Part shown: positions 33,368 to 44,548 of the stretch, one piece after another
Layout of the letters: each line of letters begins with the position of its first letter
How positions within the stretch are numbered: position 1 is the stretch's first letter
Assembly: GCA_011032825.1 (NCBI GenBank)
Contig: JAADJZ010000001.1
Location: forward strand, 1,116,001 to 1,180,000
Direction of reading: 5' to 3'
Length of the DNA stretch: 64,000 bases
Source: Massariosphaeria phaeospora
Lineage: Eukaryota; Ascomycota; Dothideomycetes; Pleosporales
Notes under the pieces: generated by a model
Seen by the model: the letters and a program-made list of their open reading frames with translations, nothing else
Told to the model about the DNA's origin: nothing
Databases searched by the model: none
Made by a program: the position numbers and the translations under genes

Positions 33368-33549
33368 ATTCTTTGCTTTTAAAATTACTACTTAGTATAT
33401 ACGTGTGTTTAAGCTACTAAAGCTTTACTTTATAAAACTAAATGCTATAGACAAAATCTAAGCCTTAGTATCTAAATAGAGTACCTATTTAAATTAAGCT
33501 ATAGCACTACTTCTAGCACTTTAAATTCTAGCTGTAAAGCTATTCCTGT
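33368..33549. other. AT-rich degenerate sequence at the edge of the island
   Basis: AT-rich, many TAA/TAG in all frames, no recognisable element. It probably is RIP-mutated repeat. Confidence 0.4.
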
Positions 33550-33575
33550 TTGTATGCGGATTTCTATCGAACGTT

Positions 33576-33842
33576 TTATACGCCTAGTTTGTTTGGAGAG
33601 CTAGCGTGCTTACTTACGACGTTTTCTTCGAGGTCAGCCGTTACCTCTCTATCGAGAAGAAAGCAATATGTCTTCAACTCTTCCTTATCGATGAAGTCGA
33701 ACAAAATTGTGGATATGTTGCCGTCAGCTCGGAAATCTGTTGGGCATGCATCATCCATTCCCTTCTGGTTCAACAATACACCCATTTCTCCTTCAGGTGG
33801 CTGTAAAGCAACTCCGGGAATCGACTCTTTCGCCGTTTACGT
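33576..33842 (-). pseudogene. Possible gene remnant or last exon, unknown
   Basis: A minus-strand frame closed by stops at both ends (TAA at 33576) reads ESIPGVALQPPEGEMGVLLN...DFRADGNISTILFDFIDKEEL and has balanced composition unlike the neighbouring repeats. The only ATG that could start it (33785) leaves 69 codons. It may be the last exon of a gene truncated by the transposon island, or chance. I do not recognise a family. Confidence 0.25.
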
Positions 33843-33852
33843 CCACCGATAA

Positions 33853-34116
33853 AAACGAAACCGTGTGCTGAAACGCCGTCTGTACCTACTACGGCTTACT
33901 GAGCCCGCTACACGCATAGCCGCTTTTTAAGTAAACCCTAACTAGGACGAACCGATGCGTATCTGCAAACATTTGGCCCCCTCCTTGCGGAAATTGTTTA
34001 GCTTACCTAGACGCTCTCAAGCACGAGGCTGTCATACATTGCAAGTTCTAATCGTCAACAGCCCCTGCTTGGGTACTAGCGTACCCGGGACTATTACTCG
34101 GCTTTTCATGAGTTTG
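33853..34116. other. Upstream region of the PL7 gene
   Basis: No ORF with coding character. It leads into a TATA-like site at 34117. Confidence 0.4.
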
Positions 34117-34124
34117 TATAAGTA
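34117..34124 (+). promoter_or_regulatory. TATA-like box upstream of the PL7 gene
   Basis: TATAAGTA 115 bp before the ATG at 34239, followed by a C-rich leader. Typical distance for a fungal gene with a short leader. Confidence 0.45.
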
Positions 34125-34238
34125 TAGAGATCTTGGTCGCGTTCAGTATTCGACACCACACTCCTTCCACGCCACAATCGACATTCGTTACTCCATTTAC
34201 ACTTCTATCTAGGTCGACAACCATCATAGCTATCAACA

Positions 34239-35012
34239 ATGGCCCCAATCTTCTCTTCAACCTTCATTTTGCTTCTCGGCATTGCATCGGCCGCCCCGTT
34301 TACCTCCAACCTCATTCCACGAGCTCTAGATCCCAAATGTGCTCCCGGTGGCAACTTTGATCTTAGCAAGTGGAACCTTCAGCTACCAACTGGCAGCCCT
34401 GGAAAAGTTGACTCTGTCTCCGGCGCCAAGCTAGCGGGTTGCTCGGGCTGGAAAGATGAGAAGCATTTTCACACAGGCAGCGATGGTGCTCTCATTACGA
34501 AGGTACCGGGGTCCAAAGATACTGCCGGATGTGTCACTACGCCAAACAGCAAACACTGCCGTACCGAACTCCGAGAGGCCAAGCCAGACAGTTGGTCCCC
34601 TAAGGGCGCCACCAACCGCCTCAACGTTCAACTCCAAGTCCAACAAGCCGACGACTCCAAGTACGGAACTGTAATCGGACAAGTCAAAGTCGATGACTCA
34701 GTCTCCAAGAAGCCTCTGTGCGAACTCTTCTACAGTAAAGACGGAACTCTGACTATGGGTGTCTCCCAGATCCCCGATGTCAGTAGCTTGAAGATGCAGC
34801 AGATCGGGAAGGTGCCTCTTAAGCAGAAATTCGGTTTCGAAATCCGCTACGAGAAGAGCAAGCTGACCGTTTCCATCGACGGTGACGAGTTCAAGACTTT
34901 GGGCACGGGCTCTATCGACAGCCCACCTAGCTATTTCAAAGCTGGCAACTACAATCAGGGTGATAGTCCATCGGAGGTGCACTTCTACGCTATTGATGTG
35001 CAGCATTCTTAG
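34239..35012 (+). CDS. Secreted PL7-type polysaccharide lyase (alginate-lyase-2 fold)
   Basis: 257 residues, single exon. A signal peptide of about 18 residues (MAPIFSSTFILLLGIASA) is followed by the PL7 start FDLSKWNLQLPTG. Family landmarks are CRTELRE (about 107-113, the R-x-E-x-R sheet motif), GQVKVDD (about 147-153, at the usual Q-I/V-H position) and YFKAGNYNQG (about 232-241, the Y-F-K-x-G-x-Y-N-Q motif). Four to five cysteines suit a secreted beta-jelly-roll. Known: PL7 enzymes cleave alginate or related uronans by beta-elimination, with Gln, His, Arg and Tyr in the active site. Here the His of QIH appears to be Lys, so activity or substrate may differ. Exact substrate is unknown. It is the first intact gene beside the transposon island. 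Confidence 0.82.
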   Translation: MAPIFSSTFILLLGIASAAPFTSNLIPRALDPKCAPGGNFDLSKWNLQLPTGSPGKVDSVSGAKLAGCSGWKDEKHFHTGSDGALITKVPGSKDTAGCVTTPNSKHCRTELREAKPDSWSPKGATNRLNVQLQVQQADDSKYGTVIGQVKVDDSVSKKPLCELFYSKDGTLTMGVSQIPDVSSLKMQQIGKVPLKQKFGFEIRYEKSKLTVSIDGDEFKTLGTGSIDSPPSYFKAGNYNQGDSPSEVHFYAIDVQHS

Positions 35013-35319
35013 ATCAGGCCGTTCTTGGTCAACAAGCGTCATCTAGGAGTCGTTATACAAGGAACATCTAGAGTTCGGTGTCTGGCCCGTCTGTGGCTAT
35101 TACGTTCATTACTGTCGACCTTTTGTTTTCCTTCGCTCGTTGGAGCCAGCTTTTGTTCGATTGTTCTATCTTGTAGTGTCAGAGTCAAGTCTAGAGGACA
35201 TCACATAGAACGATTTCACCTATCTCACTGTCACTTTTACTTTCTTGTCGTTCACCTCGCGACCATTCTTCATTTTGCCAGTCAGTTACGCAAGGGTATC
35301 AATGCAACTAGCGTGAATG
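35013..35319. other. Intergenic after the PL7 gene
   Basis: 3' UTR of the lyase and AT/CT-rich spacer. No supportable gene, although an open frame continues from here into the KOW fragment. Confidence 0.4.
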
Positions 35320-35675
35320 ATCTGTCTCCTGGTCGGAACTATCCCGCCACGAGCTGTCCCTCTTCACCGATGGACGTCAGTTGGGAGGGCCGCCACGAGC
35401 TCCTGCATGACGAGTCTGCTCGAGCCTTTTTGCTGCCTTTCAACGAGACTGGCCTATCTCCGAGCGGTCCTTCCTTTGCACGTCACCCTTCTGGCAATGC
35501 CACCTCCTCGAATAATGGGCAGAGATAAGATGATTGGAAAGACCGTTATCGTTCGTGAGAGGCCATGTAAGGGTCTGCTAGGCATCGTCAAAGAAACGAT
35601 GAACGATGAAGCCCGCATAGAACTTCATATTGTGCACGTCAGAATCGCTGCGAGCTTCGGCCAGAGTTTCCTCTA
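35320..35675 (+). pseudogene. Spt5-like KOW-domain gene fragment, frameshifted
   Basis: Two overlapping frames join across a one-base shift near 35517-35520. The first ends ...FLLPFNETGLSPSGPSF...SSNNG and the second continues RDKMIGKTVIVRERP.KGLLGIVK...DEARIELH. The second part matches the consensus of a late KOW motif of the transcription elongation factor Spt5 (GKTVTIRKGPYKGLLGIVKD...ARVELHT). No flanking Spt5 domains (NGN, earlier KOWs, CTR) are present. It is a truncated duplicate rather than the functional gene. Confidence 0.6.
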
Positions 35676-36555
35676 GCTTCGGGAATCAATTCGGTTCTGC
35701 TATCTAGCAACATCGACCTTATGCAGCGTGGCCCTCAGCCGGACTTCCAAGTGATGAGTTAGCTCAGTCAAACAATTTCATCTCTTAAGAAGGTTCCAAA
35801 GGAGGTGCACGCTTCCGCAAACCACATCTCACCTCGCCCCTAAACCCGTGGTTGCAGTTCCTCCTGTAGTTCCCATTTTTAGCTTCCAGATTCCAGGCTT
35901 TTAACAGGGCTTGTGCGTACCACCCTACGGATACTAGGAAGGCCACCCACGCCAGTGACATCAATACTGCTATTAATAAGATCAATGATCTCAATCTTCA
36001 ACCGCCTGTTTCAGCAACCAACTCTGTGGATCCTCATTGGAATGCAAAATCACAGCGACAGCAGGCGGCGCCGCGGAAACAGGGTCTCGCCCACGCAAAA
36101 CGCATCCATAACAACACTAATAAGCCTCTAGTACCTAACACCGACCTACTAAGGAGTTATATCTACTATAGATGCTAAAAGAAAGGCTACTAGATCTAGG
36201 CTTGCTCTATTAATAACAATCCTAACTATAAGCCTACAGCTATCTCTAAGTAAATAACTAGGATTCTGTAATTCTTTCTTCAAAAGGTAGAAAAGCTAAA
36301 GAACAACAAGGACATTAGGGCCTTATAATAGATGCGGGAAGAAATTATTTCCTATAGAAGCCTAATACCTAGACCTAGGACAGAATACAGGAGAAGAGAG
36401 AAGCTCAGGCTGCGATAATTAGAAAAAGTTGAAAATTGCTTATGTAGTTGAACCCACCTCTACTTCTTCAATACAACCTACTACAGTTGTATCTAGTTGA
36501 CTTGGCATGTGACCCTCACAATCGGCAACGAATCCAGTTAGTTGGCGTGATCACC
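35676..36555. other. Gene-poor region with repeat-like stretch
   Basis: 35676-36050 shows no supportable gene. 36120-36420 is AT-rich with CTAG-type words and broken frames (for example LLRSYIYYRC... and KNNKDIRAL...), the look of a RIP-damaged transposon fragment; the family is not identifiable by eye. 36430-36555 is the presumed 3' UTR of the next gene. Confidence 0.4.
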
Positions 36556-38388
36556 TCAAGACCTTGCGTCGCCCTTCTGGTAAGCTCGCCACCATAAGGC
36601 AACGTTCGCCGCAACCAACAAATCTAGCATCTTCAAGCCTTCATCTTCAACGATGAGTTTCCCAAGTTTCGCCTGCCTTCCACCGAAACCGCCTCCTGCA
36701 AACTCTTGGCCTAGCGACAAGTCTAAGCGGTCGGGGCTCCCTGCGTCTTCACTGCTGTTACGCCGGACATCGGACATGGTGGATTGGTTACGGCTATGCC
36801 GTGGCCGACGGAAGAACGAAGACCGCTTTGAAGATTCGTCATCTCTAGGTGTTGATGCTTTCGAGCTGCTGGGAAGGTTGAATCTTAGTTCGCTGACGGG
36901 CATCGCCATTGGAGATGCTCCCTGAAGCCCGGGAACAATGTGGCGACACTATGAGACAGGTCAGTTTAAGAAAGAGAAAGGAGATGAAAGTCGGCCCCTG
37001 TGCAGTAGAAGGCTTTACTCACCTTTAGCGTTCCCCCGCCTGCTCCAGTGGTGAACTCGCAACGGCCGTTCCATGGACTCATGAACACATAGCCGCGGAA
37101 GGTAGACACTTTGTCCGATGTTTGTATTGTGCCATAGGCTTGGTCACTCCGCGTGACGAAAGGGGAGTCTTCCGATGAGTGGTGGTCACCGGACCGGTGA
37201 TCGCGCTGCGGTCGGCCTTCGAAGCTGGTTCTTGGACTTTGACGTCCCGTGTTGGAGTCGTGAGAGCTGTTTCGTTGATGGCCAAATCCACTGTTAGAGA
37301 ACCTCCAGCCTTCCATCCACAGTCGTCGACGAAACGTATTACCGACTTCGAATTGCCCGTCACTGGGCATCCCAGCCGACCGAGGACCAGGACCGTCGAC
37401 AGGGTTATGAGATCTTACAGAGAGATCAGTATTGCGGCTAGGAAGCGGTGGCGCAGCTCCGCTATCTAGTTGGTTCAAGAATTTAGAGTAGCCAGGGTTT
37501 GATATTTCGATAAATATAGGCGCCCCTGTTTTCTTTCGGGTAGCTGGATCTTGAGGGATAGATGATACCTCTAGAACAGGTGGGTCTTCTATTCGAGCCA
37601 CATTCCACTGAGCGCCGGATACTGGATCACGCCGAATGAGAGTCAGTGAGGGACCTGCCCGCTGTATCTGTTCGGATAATCTCCTTGTATGATGAGAAGA
37701 CGGTCTGTCATTTTGGCTTCGGGACTGAACAGAGTCGAACGAACGTCGTGGGGCGTGGTAGTCTGGCCCTAATAATCCAGGTTGGGAATAGTTCGATGCG
37801 CTGATATTCTGTCGATTTTGGAAGCCCTGGACTGGCGCAAGGGTACCCGCGACTGGTTTTCTTACCGGACCTGACGGTCCGCCCGGAATAGCCTTACGTT
37901 GGATGGGCGGCACCGGAGGAAGATTCAGAGATGCTGAATTCTGCTCCGGATAGCCATGCTCTGGAGGTGGGGGAACAAGTCGAGCGTCGTCTGGCTGTTC
38001 CACATGGATGTAGTAAAGGCAGCTCTGGATATCCTCAGCAGTTACTACCCTCTCGCGAGGCTTCATCGGTGTAAGGAAGACATCTAAGATTCGGTTAGGG
38101 CTGCCGTCTCAGTAGTACCAGGGCAGCCGTACCTCTACTGCCAGGCACGCGTGCAATATAAAGTACCAATGGATCATGCCTCACATGGGTTGGATTCCGT
38201 GGATAAGCCGGTGGATTAGAGGCGAGAGTAGTGAGAGAAGATAGTGACCTGGCTTCGATGGCTTGCGAAGACATTGAAGCTCTGGACCTGGATACACTAG
38301 ATAGGTAGCAGGTGAAAGAATAGGAAGATCGAGCCGCTACTTGAGCTGGTGGCAGTTGGTAGATGTCGTAAAGCTTAGGTGGAATCAA
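36556..38388 (-). CDS. Conserved filamentous-fungal protein of unknown function
   Basis: Three exons inferred: 38133-38388 (start uncertain), 37023-38083 and 36556-36948. Introns are 38084-38132 (GTACGG...CTAAC...TTAG) and 36949-37022 (GTGAGT...CATAG). Conserved-looking blocks are split across exons: DPLVLYIARVPGSR|DVFLTPMKPRERVVTAEDIQ at the N-terminus, and GRCEFTTGAGGGTLK|CRHIVPGLQG...VSELRFNLPSS at the C-terminus. They are separated by about 250 residues of Pro/Ser/Arg-rich disordered sequence. The last 20 residues are helical and hydrophobic (MLDLLVAANVALWWRAY). The first in-frame ATG is at 38274. The upstream frame (PKLYDIYQLP...) looks coding, so a further short exon probably supplies the start. 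I cannot name a function. Confidence 0.65.
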
Positions 38389-38887
38389 ACTTGGAGTGGG
38401 TAGTCTGCAAGGTGGTTTAAACCACAGTTATGGGGTAAAGAAGGGCTGGGGTTGCGACTGCGTCTGTGGCAGTGGCAGTGCACGCGCGTCGTGGGGCTGT
38501 TCGATGTGGAAGAGAGGCCTGACCTATAAGCCAGTAGACCAACTCCCTAGCCGCCACGTAGTAGACAACAACGTATGATAGCCCGGCAGAGTGAACGGTG
38601 AATGCGTCTTCTTATGGAGCAGCATGTGAGCATAGGGGGTGGGTTGAGGTGTAGTCGAGGCCCCCAGCGGCGGGTGGCTGCTCATTGGTCAGCTTGAAAA
38701 GGCGGTAAATACGCCAGTGGGCCGAAATCTTGGCAAGATTGGAACTTCTCAATTTTCCACACTGCAGGTGGAGCTACGCACACGACACTCGCACCACCAG
38801 CGCTTCGGCCTCGTCCCCCGCTCACAACTGCCGCGAACAATACACTACGGCTGTCAGATCTCTTCTCGTGTCCATACTTCCGCTACC
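38389..38887. other. Divergent promoter region
   Basis: 500 bp between the unknown minus-strand gene and SURF6. GT-rich toward the left, with a C-rich leader before 38888. It may contain the missing first exon of the minus-strand gene. No other feature seen. Confidence 0.4.
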
Positions 38888-40573
38888 ATGGGCGACGACC
38901 TCGAGGTGCGCAACATGCACCCACCCCGCTCCTTTGCACCGCTGACTTGGATGGCAGACACGATTGAAGAGCCATGCGCGGGCCTTTGAGGGCTTAATGT
39001 CGCTAATTCCCGCGGAGAAGTACTATGGGAAAGACGCCAGCATCACCAGCGTATGTTATCTCTTACCTCCCGTTCCGCCACGCGCCTGCTAAACATATTT
39101 CCGGCGCAGACGCAATGGCAGAAGACGAAGAAGCAGACTCGAGAAGAACGGCAGGCTGCAAAGCGAGCGAAACTCGACCCGACGTCGCACAAGTCCGCTC
39201 AAGATGTCATGGACGAGAACGCGCGGAAACGTAAGCGCGAGCTCGAAGGGGAAGACGCAGGGGAGGTTTCGTCGGACTTCGATATGGAAGTTGAGAAGGA
39301 GAAGCCCCTCGAGGGACTGAAGGCATCTTCAAGTAAAGCGAAGAAGCAGAAGACCAAAGGCTCGGATGTGCAAGCAAACGCGGAGGAGCTACCTGAGGCT
39401 GAGAACGACGAAGACCAACAAAGCATACGGGCCAAGGCTAGGTCCGAGAAGAGGAAGCAAAAGCTCGAGAAGAAGAAAGATAAGCGCACACAAAAACAAC
39501 AGAAGCAGGAGACAAAAAAAGCCACTCAAGAAGAATTCAGTAAAGGTCTACGCAGCCCAGAGGAGGCGGATGATGACGATGAGGCCGAGCAGGAGAACGA
39601 AATGCAATACCAAGACGAAGACATCGCACCTCTAGATGTTAGCGGGCTCGTTGATGAGGGTCAGTCTACTGCCATGTCCTCCGCTGCACATTCCAATGTT
39701 TCCTCAGCTTCCTTGGCTTCCCCCGAATCATCATCATCCTCGGTCGTACCGCCCTCCAACGACGAGATCACAGAGAAGAAGGAAAGCAAACAGTTCAAAT
39801 ATGATCCGTCAAAACACGACGCATTCCGAGCTCGACTAACAGCTAAGCTCGAGGCAATGCGAGAAGCGAGAAAAGCAGACGGCCCAGATGGTCGTCCAGC
39901 AAAAAATCGAGCAGAGCTCATTGAAGCTCGGCGGAAGAAGGCTGGCGAGAGGAAGGCAGCGAGGAAAGCAAATCGTCAAGTCGCGAAGGAGGACGAGGAA
40001 CGTCTAAAAGCAGAAGAGCAGCTGGCAAGGATACGTGGGGGATCCGGTTCCCCCTCATTGTTCCCAGTACGGTCGTCGCCCGATCATGAGCGGAATCTTG
40101 CATTTGGCAGAGTGGCATGGAAGGACGGTCAGCAACTAGAGAGCACGCTTTCGGGCTTTCTGGAGTCTGGAAAGAAGAAAGGCCGCTCGGACGCAAAGAC
40201 CGCTCTCGAGGCAGCTAAAAAGAAGCAAGCTCGGATCAGTGGATACGACGAGGCCAAACGCAAGGATATCGAGGAGAAGGATCTATGGCTGAACGCAAAG
40301 AAGCGGGCCCAGGGCGAAAAAGTCCTCGATGACTTGACATTGCTCAAGAAGACAGTAAAGCGACAAGAGAAGACAAAGTCGAAGAGCAAAGAGCAGTGGA
40401 CAGATCGAATCACCAACGTGCAGAAAGGCAAAGAGATGAAGCAGAAGAAGCGAGAGGGGAACCTCAAGAAGCGGAGAGAAGAGAAGGGTTCTAAAAAGGG
40501 TAAGAAGGTTAAAAAGCCCGTGAAGAAGGTCAAAAAAAGACCGGGTTTTGAGGGTACCTTCAAGGCGAGATGA
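38888..40573 (+). CDS. SURF6 / Rrp14 nucleolar ribosome-biogenesis protein
   Basis: 524 residues from exons 38888-38905 (18 bp), 38958-39050 and 39110-40573. Introns are 38906-38957 (GTGCGC...CTGAC...CAG) and 39051-39109 (GTATGT...CAG). Joining yields the SURF6 N-terminal signature RLKSHARAFEGLMSLIPAEKYYGKD followed by QWQKTKKQTREER and RAKLDPTSHKSAQDVMDENARKRKRE. The C-terminal SURF6 domain (about 250-524) is Lys/Arg/Glu-rich helix with LLKKTVKRQEKTKSKS...W.DR and ends RPGFEGTF. The middle is acidic and Ser-rich. Known role: nucleolar RNA-binding factor needed for 40S and 60S subunit assembly (yeast Rrp14). The very short first exon is normal for this gene layout. Confidence 0.9.
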
Positions 40574-40954
40574 GGTCCTCCTGAATATATAATGGACAGC
40601 ACGTATTGGGCATCATAGTTTTGGGGCAACTATTCGTTATTGTGTGTTGAGTCCTAATTTAGCCATAAGAACTCGATATTGACCCTCTATGGCCATCTGA
40701 GAAGTACTTATTGGATAAAGACATTTGAGGTTCTTTGTAGATAGCTATGTCACCTCGCGAAGAATACAGCCGTGTATGAAATTTACAGTCTTCAATTCTG
40801 GCTTCAAAGAAATGACTAAAGCGGGATTTACCTAGGTATAGTACTATGCACTACTGACCCTGAGACTCGCTATAAGTGGGGAAAGGAAATCAGAGTTCCT
40901 GCTCAGAAAAGGCTGCGCTAATCTATTTACATCTCGAGCACAACCTTACAGTCG
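40574..40954. other. Convergent 3' region
   Basis: 381 bp between SURF6 (+) and the complex I subunit (-). No ORF, RNA gene or repeat seen. Confidence 0.5.
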
Positions 40955-41764
<810 letters not shown>

Positions 41765-42157
41765 TGTGGGCGTTGGGGAGTCGGAGTACGAGGGAGTGTA
41801 ATGGCTCTCGCGGGTTGGGTTGCGGTCGTAGTTTCCAAGCGGGTTGCAAACGGCTGCGCTGTGATTGGCCAGATATTGGACTACGTCAACAGCGGCGACC
41901 GGTCAGTTATCGGCTCGAAAATTTGGACATGTGGATTGAAAACAGATTATGTAAGGATTTCAACAGTTACCGACCGAGTAAGAGAAATTATTTTCACACA
42001 CTATTTTAGCCACCTGTGTTGCCGTCGCGAGTGTTGCTAAACGTCGTGATTACGTAAGGTTGATGCTTGGCCTGAGCTTGCGAGATCTGCCCAGGCCGAA
42101 AACCATCCTCTCTCAACTCCATTCGCGCCTCGCCAACACCGCAAGACCGCATACACT
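41765..42157. promoter_or_regulatory. Shared divergent promoter of two complex I subunit genes
   Basis: 393 bp separate the ATGs of the 23-kDa subunit (-) and the mitochondrial acyl carrier protein (+). Both products belong to complex I, so a bidirectional promoter is plausible. A CGTGATTACGT motif lies near 42044-42056. I cannot assign specific factor sites. Confidence 0.55.
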
Positions 42158-42832
42158 ATGTTCCGAACAGCTCTCCTCCGATCTGCAAGGCAAGCCGCGC
42201 GCTCCACGCCCCGGTGGCAAACCCCAATTGCTCGACCCGCTGCGCGAAGCTCCCTGCTCCAGTCGAAGCAAATCATACCCGCTGCGTACTTCCAGGCGGT
42301 GCGGTGCTATTCCGCATCCGCCGGTCTGTCAAAAGATGAGGTGCAGGGCAGGATAATGGATCTGTTGAAGAACTTCGACAAGGTAATGACTTTGCCACTT
42401 GCTTCGAGTCCATAGAACTGACAAACCCAGGTCACAGACGCATCAAAGGTACCTAGGAACCCCCGGATAGATAATCTGACACCGCCGTCTTAACATTTCT
42501 AGTTGAACGCCGAATCGCACTTCCACAACGATCTCGGTCTCGATAGTCTCGATACGGTGGAGGTGGTTATGGCAATTGAGGAGGTCGGTCTCATGGGTCG
42601 CGCACACATGGAGGGCAATGTTGACATTATAATAGGAGTTTAGTCTCGAGATTCCGGACAAGCAGGCGGATGCCATCCATAGTGGTAAGCATGTTCTAAT
42701 GGTCAGGTTTGCCTGGTACTGACAATCTCACAGTCAAGCAAGCAGTGGATTACATCCTGTCTCAGCCCGATGGTAAGGGCGCAATTCCAATCTTGCGTCA
42801 CTAATAAACGCTAATGTTAATTAGCACACTGA
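42158..42832 (+). CDS. Mitochondrial acyl carrier protein (complex I subunit NDUFAB1/ACPM)
   Basis: 139 residues from six exons: 42158-42382, 42431-42448, 42503-42583, 42636-42684, 42734-42772 and 42825-42832; the last exon is 8 bp. Intron donors are GTAATG, GTACCT, GTCGGT (weak), GTAAGC and GTAAGG. The presequence is rich in Arg and Ala. The mature part has LSKDEVQGRIMDLLKNFDKV, the phosphopantetheine site GLDSLDTVEVVMAIEEEF with the modified Ser in DSL, and the closing helix AVDYILSQPDAH. Known roles: carrier in mitochondrial type II fatty-acid/lipoate synthesis and structural subunit of complex I. Exon phases sum exactly to 140 codons, which supports the model. Confidence 0.93.
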
Positions 42833-43326
42833 GTGGAATGATTTGGAGTAGCTGCAGAACTGAAGAAAACGGCTGAGGACTTTGGGGAGTCGGTATTCCT
42901 CCGACTTTGTTATATATAATTCCTCTGCTTGTAAAACAGTAGCCTGGCATGATATCTCAGGAGTCTTCGATAGAAAGCGATGCTGCCACTTCTTGTTTGA
43001 TTTACGGTGTGCCAATGTGATCCTTTGCTCGAATGCGCAAGTGCCAAGCGCAGCTCTCCATGGCTCAGCAACATGCAATAGGCTCCCAAAACTGTCACAC
43101 GAAAACATCCCCAGCTCGTACAGTCCCGCCACAGTCTCCCCTATTTCCGACACTGTCAATTCTTACCTGTCCTCTGCCTACGCCTGCAGTTCTTTATCTC
43201 GGCCCAATCGCACCCGTTGCGCATGCGCAGCCCGAGCGCCTGCCGCACCCCTGCGCCCATTTGAGGAGCCTCACCCGTAATTCTCACAAACGTGTCTAAC
43301 GCTCGCCGGTTCCACCACACCACTCC
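42833..43326. other. Intergenic, upstream of VPS74
   Basis: 494 bp; the left part is the acyl carrier protein 3' UTR, the right part a CT-rich leader. No supportable gene. Confidence 0.5.
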
Positions 43327-44548
43327 ATGGCTTCAACAACGTCTGGCCTGACGCGCCGAAGGGGAGGAGCTGCCGCAAATACCGCGGACGGCGACGAAAG
43401 CAGTCGCGTCAGCTCCCCTGCGCCCAAACGGACCGACGACCGCGCGCCGGAGACCTCCTACGAGAACTCAGAAAATGGCCACAAGATTGCGTTCGACCCG
43501 CGGGACATTAGTGAGAGCGCGGAGAGGAACAAGCAGCCAAAGTTGACCTTAATGGAAGAGATTATCCTCATGGGGTTGAAGGACAAGCAGGTGCGCCGCT
43601 TCAAGCAGGAATTCCGCAGGGACCTCAGCTAATTATCTGTCAGGGTTACCTTTCGTTTTGGAACGACAACATATCATATGCGCTTAGAGGATGCATCGTC
43701 ATAGAACTGGCGTTCAGAGGGCGTATAAGCATGCAGAAGGACTCATCTCGGCGGAGGTTTCCCCTCGGCGACCGGCTCATCGAAGTCATTGATGACACCC
43801 TCACGGGCGAGGTGCTGCTGGATGAGACCTTGAAGATGATGAAGAGCAGCGAGAAAATGAGCGTCAACTCCTGGATTGACCTGCTGAGCGGTATGCCACT
43901 CGCGCCCTGCCGCCTTCTTTCTTCTACGTGCGGAAACTGATTGTGACAGGCGAGACGTGGAATCTCATGAAGATTGGCTACCAGCTAAAGCAAGTGCGGG
44001 AACGCCTCTGCAAGGGACTTGTCGACAAGGGCATTCTGCGCACCGAGAAGAAGAACTTCCTCCTCTTCGACATGGCGACACATCCCGTTGCGGACGGCGG
44101 CGCAAAGGAAGAGATCAGACGCCGTGTCCGAAATGTTCTCACCAACCGCACCGTTGTCCTCCCCGCCAATCAATTCCTGCCAGAAGAGTTGGAGTTTAGG
44201 GTTCTTCGAACGATTTCAATGGTCTGCGCCGCGTATGCGGCGAATGTCTTAGAAAATGCCCTGACGACGCTCGGGCACGAGGCACGCGAGCGCGCCTTCG
44301 CTCAGGTGGACGAGCTGCTCGCGGAATACTCGCAATGGCCATTTGCACGCAGGACTGGCGGGTCTGGGGGTGTTGGTGCCAATCTAGGCCAAGTGATCAA
44401 CGATGAAGTCAACAACGGAAAAGACAAAGAGCTACAGCTAGAGGTGAGATTCTCAATTCCTGACTTGTCTACACTTGCTGACACGTCCCTTTATTAGGTG
44501 GTTGCTGCGTGCTTGAGTGTCTTCACGCGGCTTGACTCTTTGCTCTGA
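43327..44548 (+). CDS. vps74: Vps74 / GOLPH3 Golgi PI4P-binding protein
   Basis: 351 residues from exons 43327-43590, 43644-43890, 43950-44443 and 44498-44548. Introns are 43591-43643 (GTGCGC...CAG), 43891-43949 (GTATGC...ACAG) and 44444-44497 (GTGAGA...TTAG). After a disordered Ser/Arg-rich N-terminus the GPP34 domain runs from about residue 72 ([34 protein letters not shown]) through [30 protein letters not shown] and TPLADQ-like sequences to the terminal helix [16 protein letters not shown]. Known role: peripheral Golgi protein binding PI4P and the tails of glycosyltransferases, packing them into COPI vesicles. The first-intron donor GTGCGC matches that of SURF6. Confidence 0.93.

Noticed and set aside
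35785..35994. Small hydrophobic minus-strand ORF resembling a secreted peptide
   Set aside because: No ATG start, decayed surroundings and no cysteine pattern.
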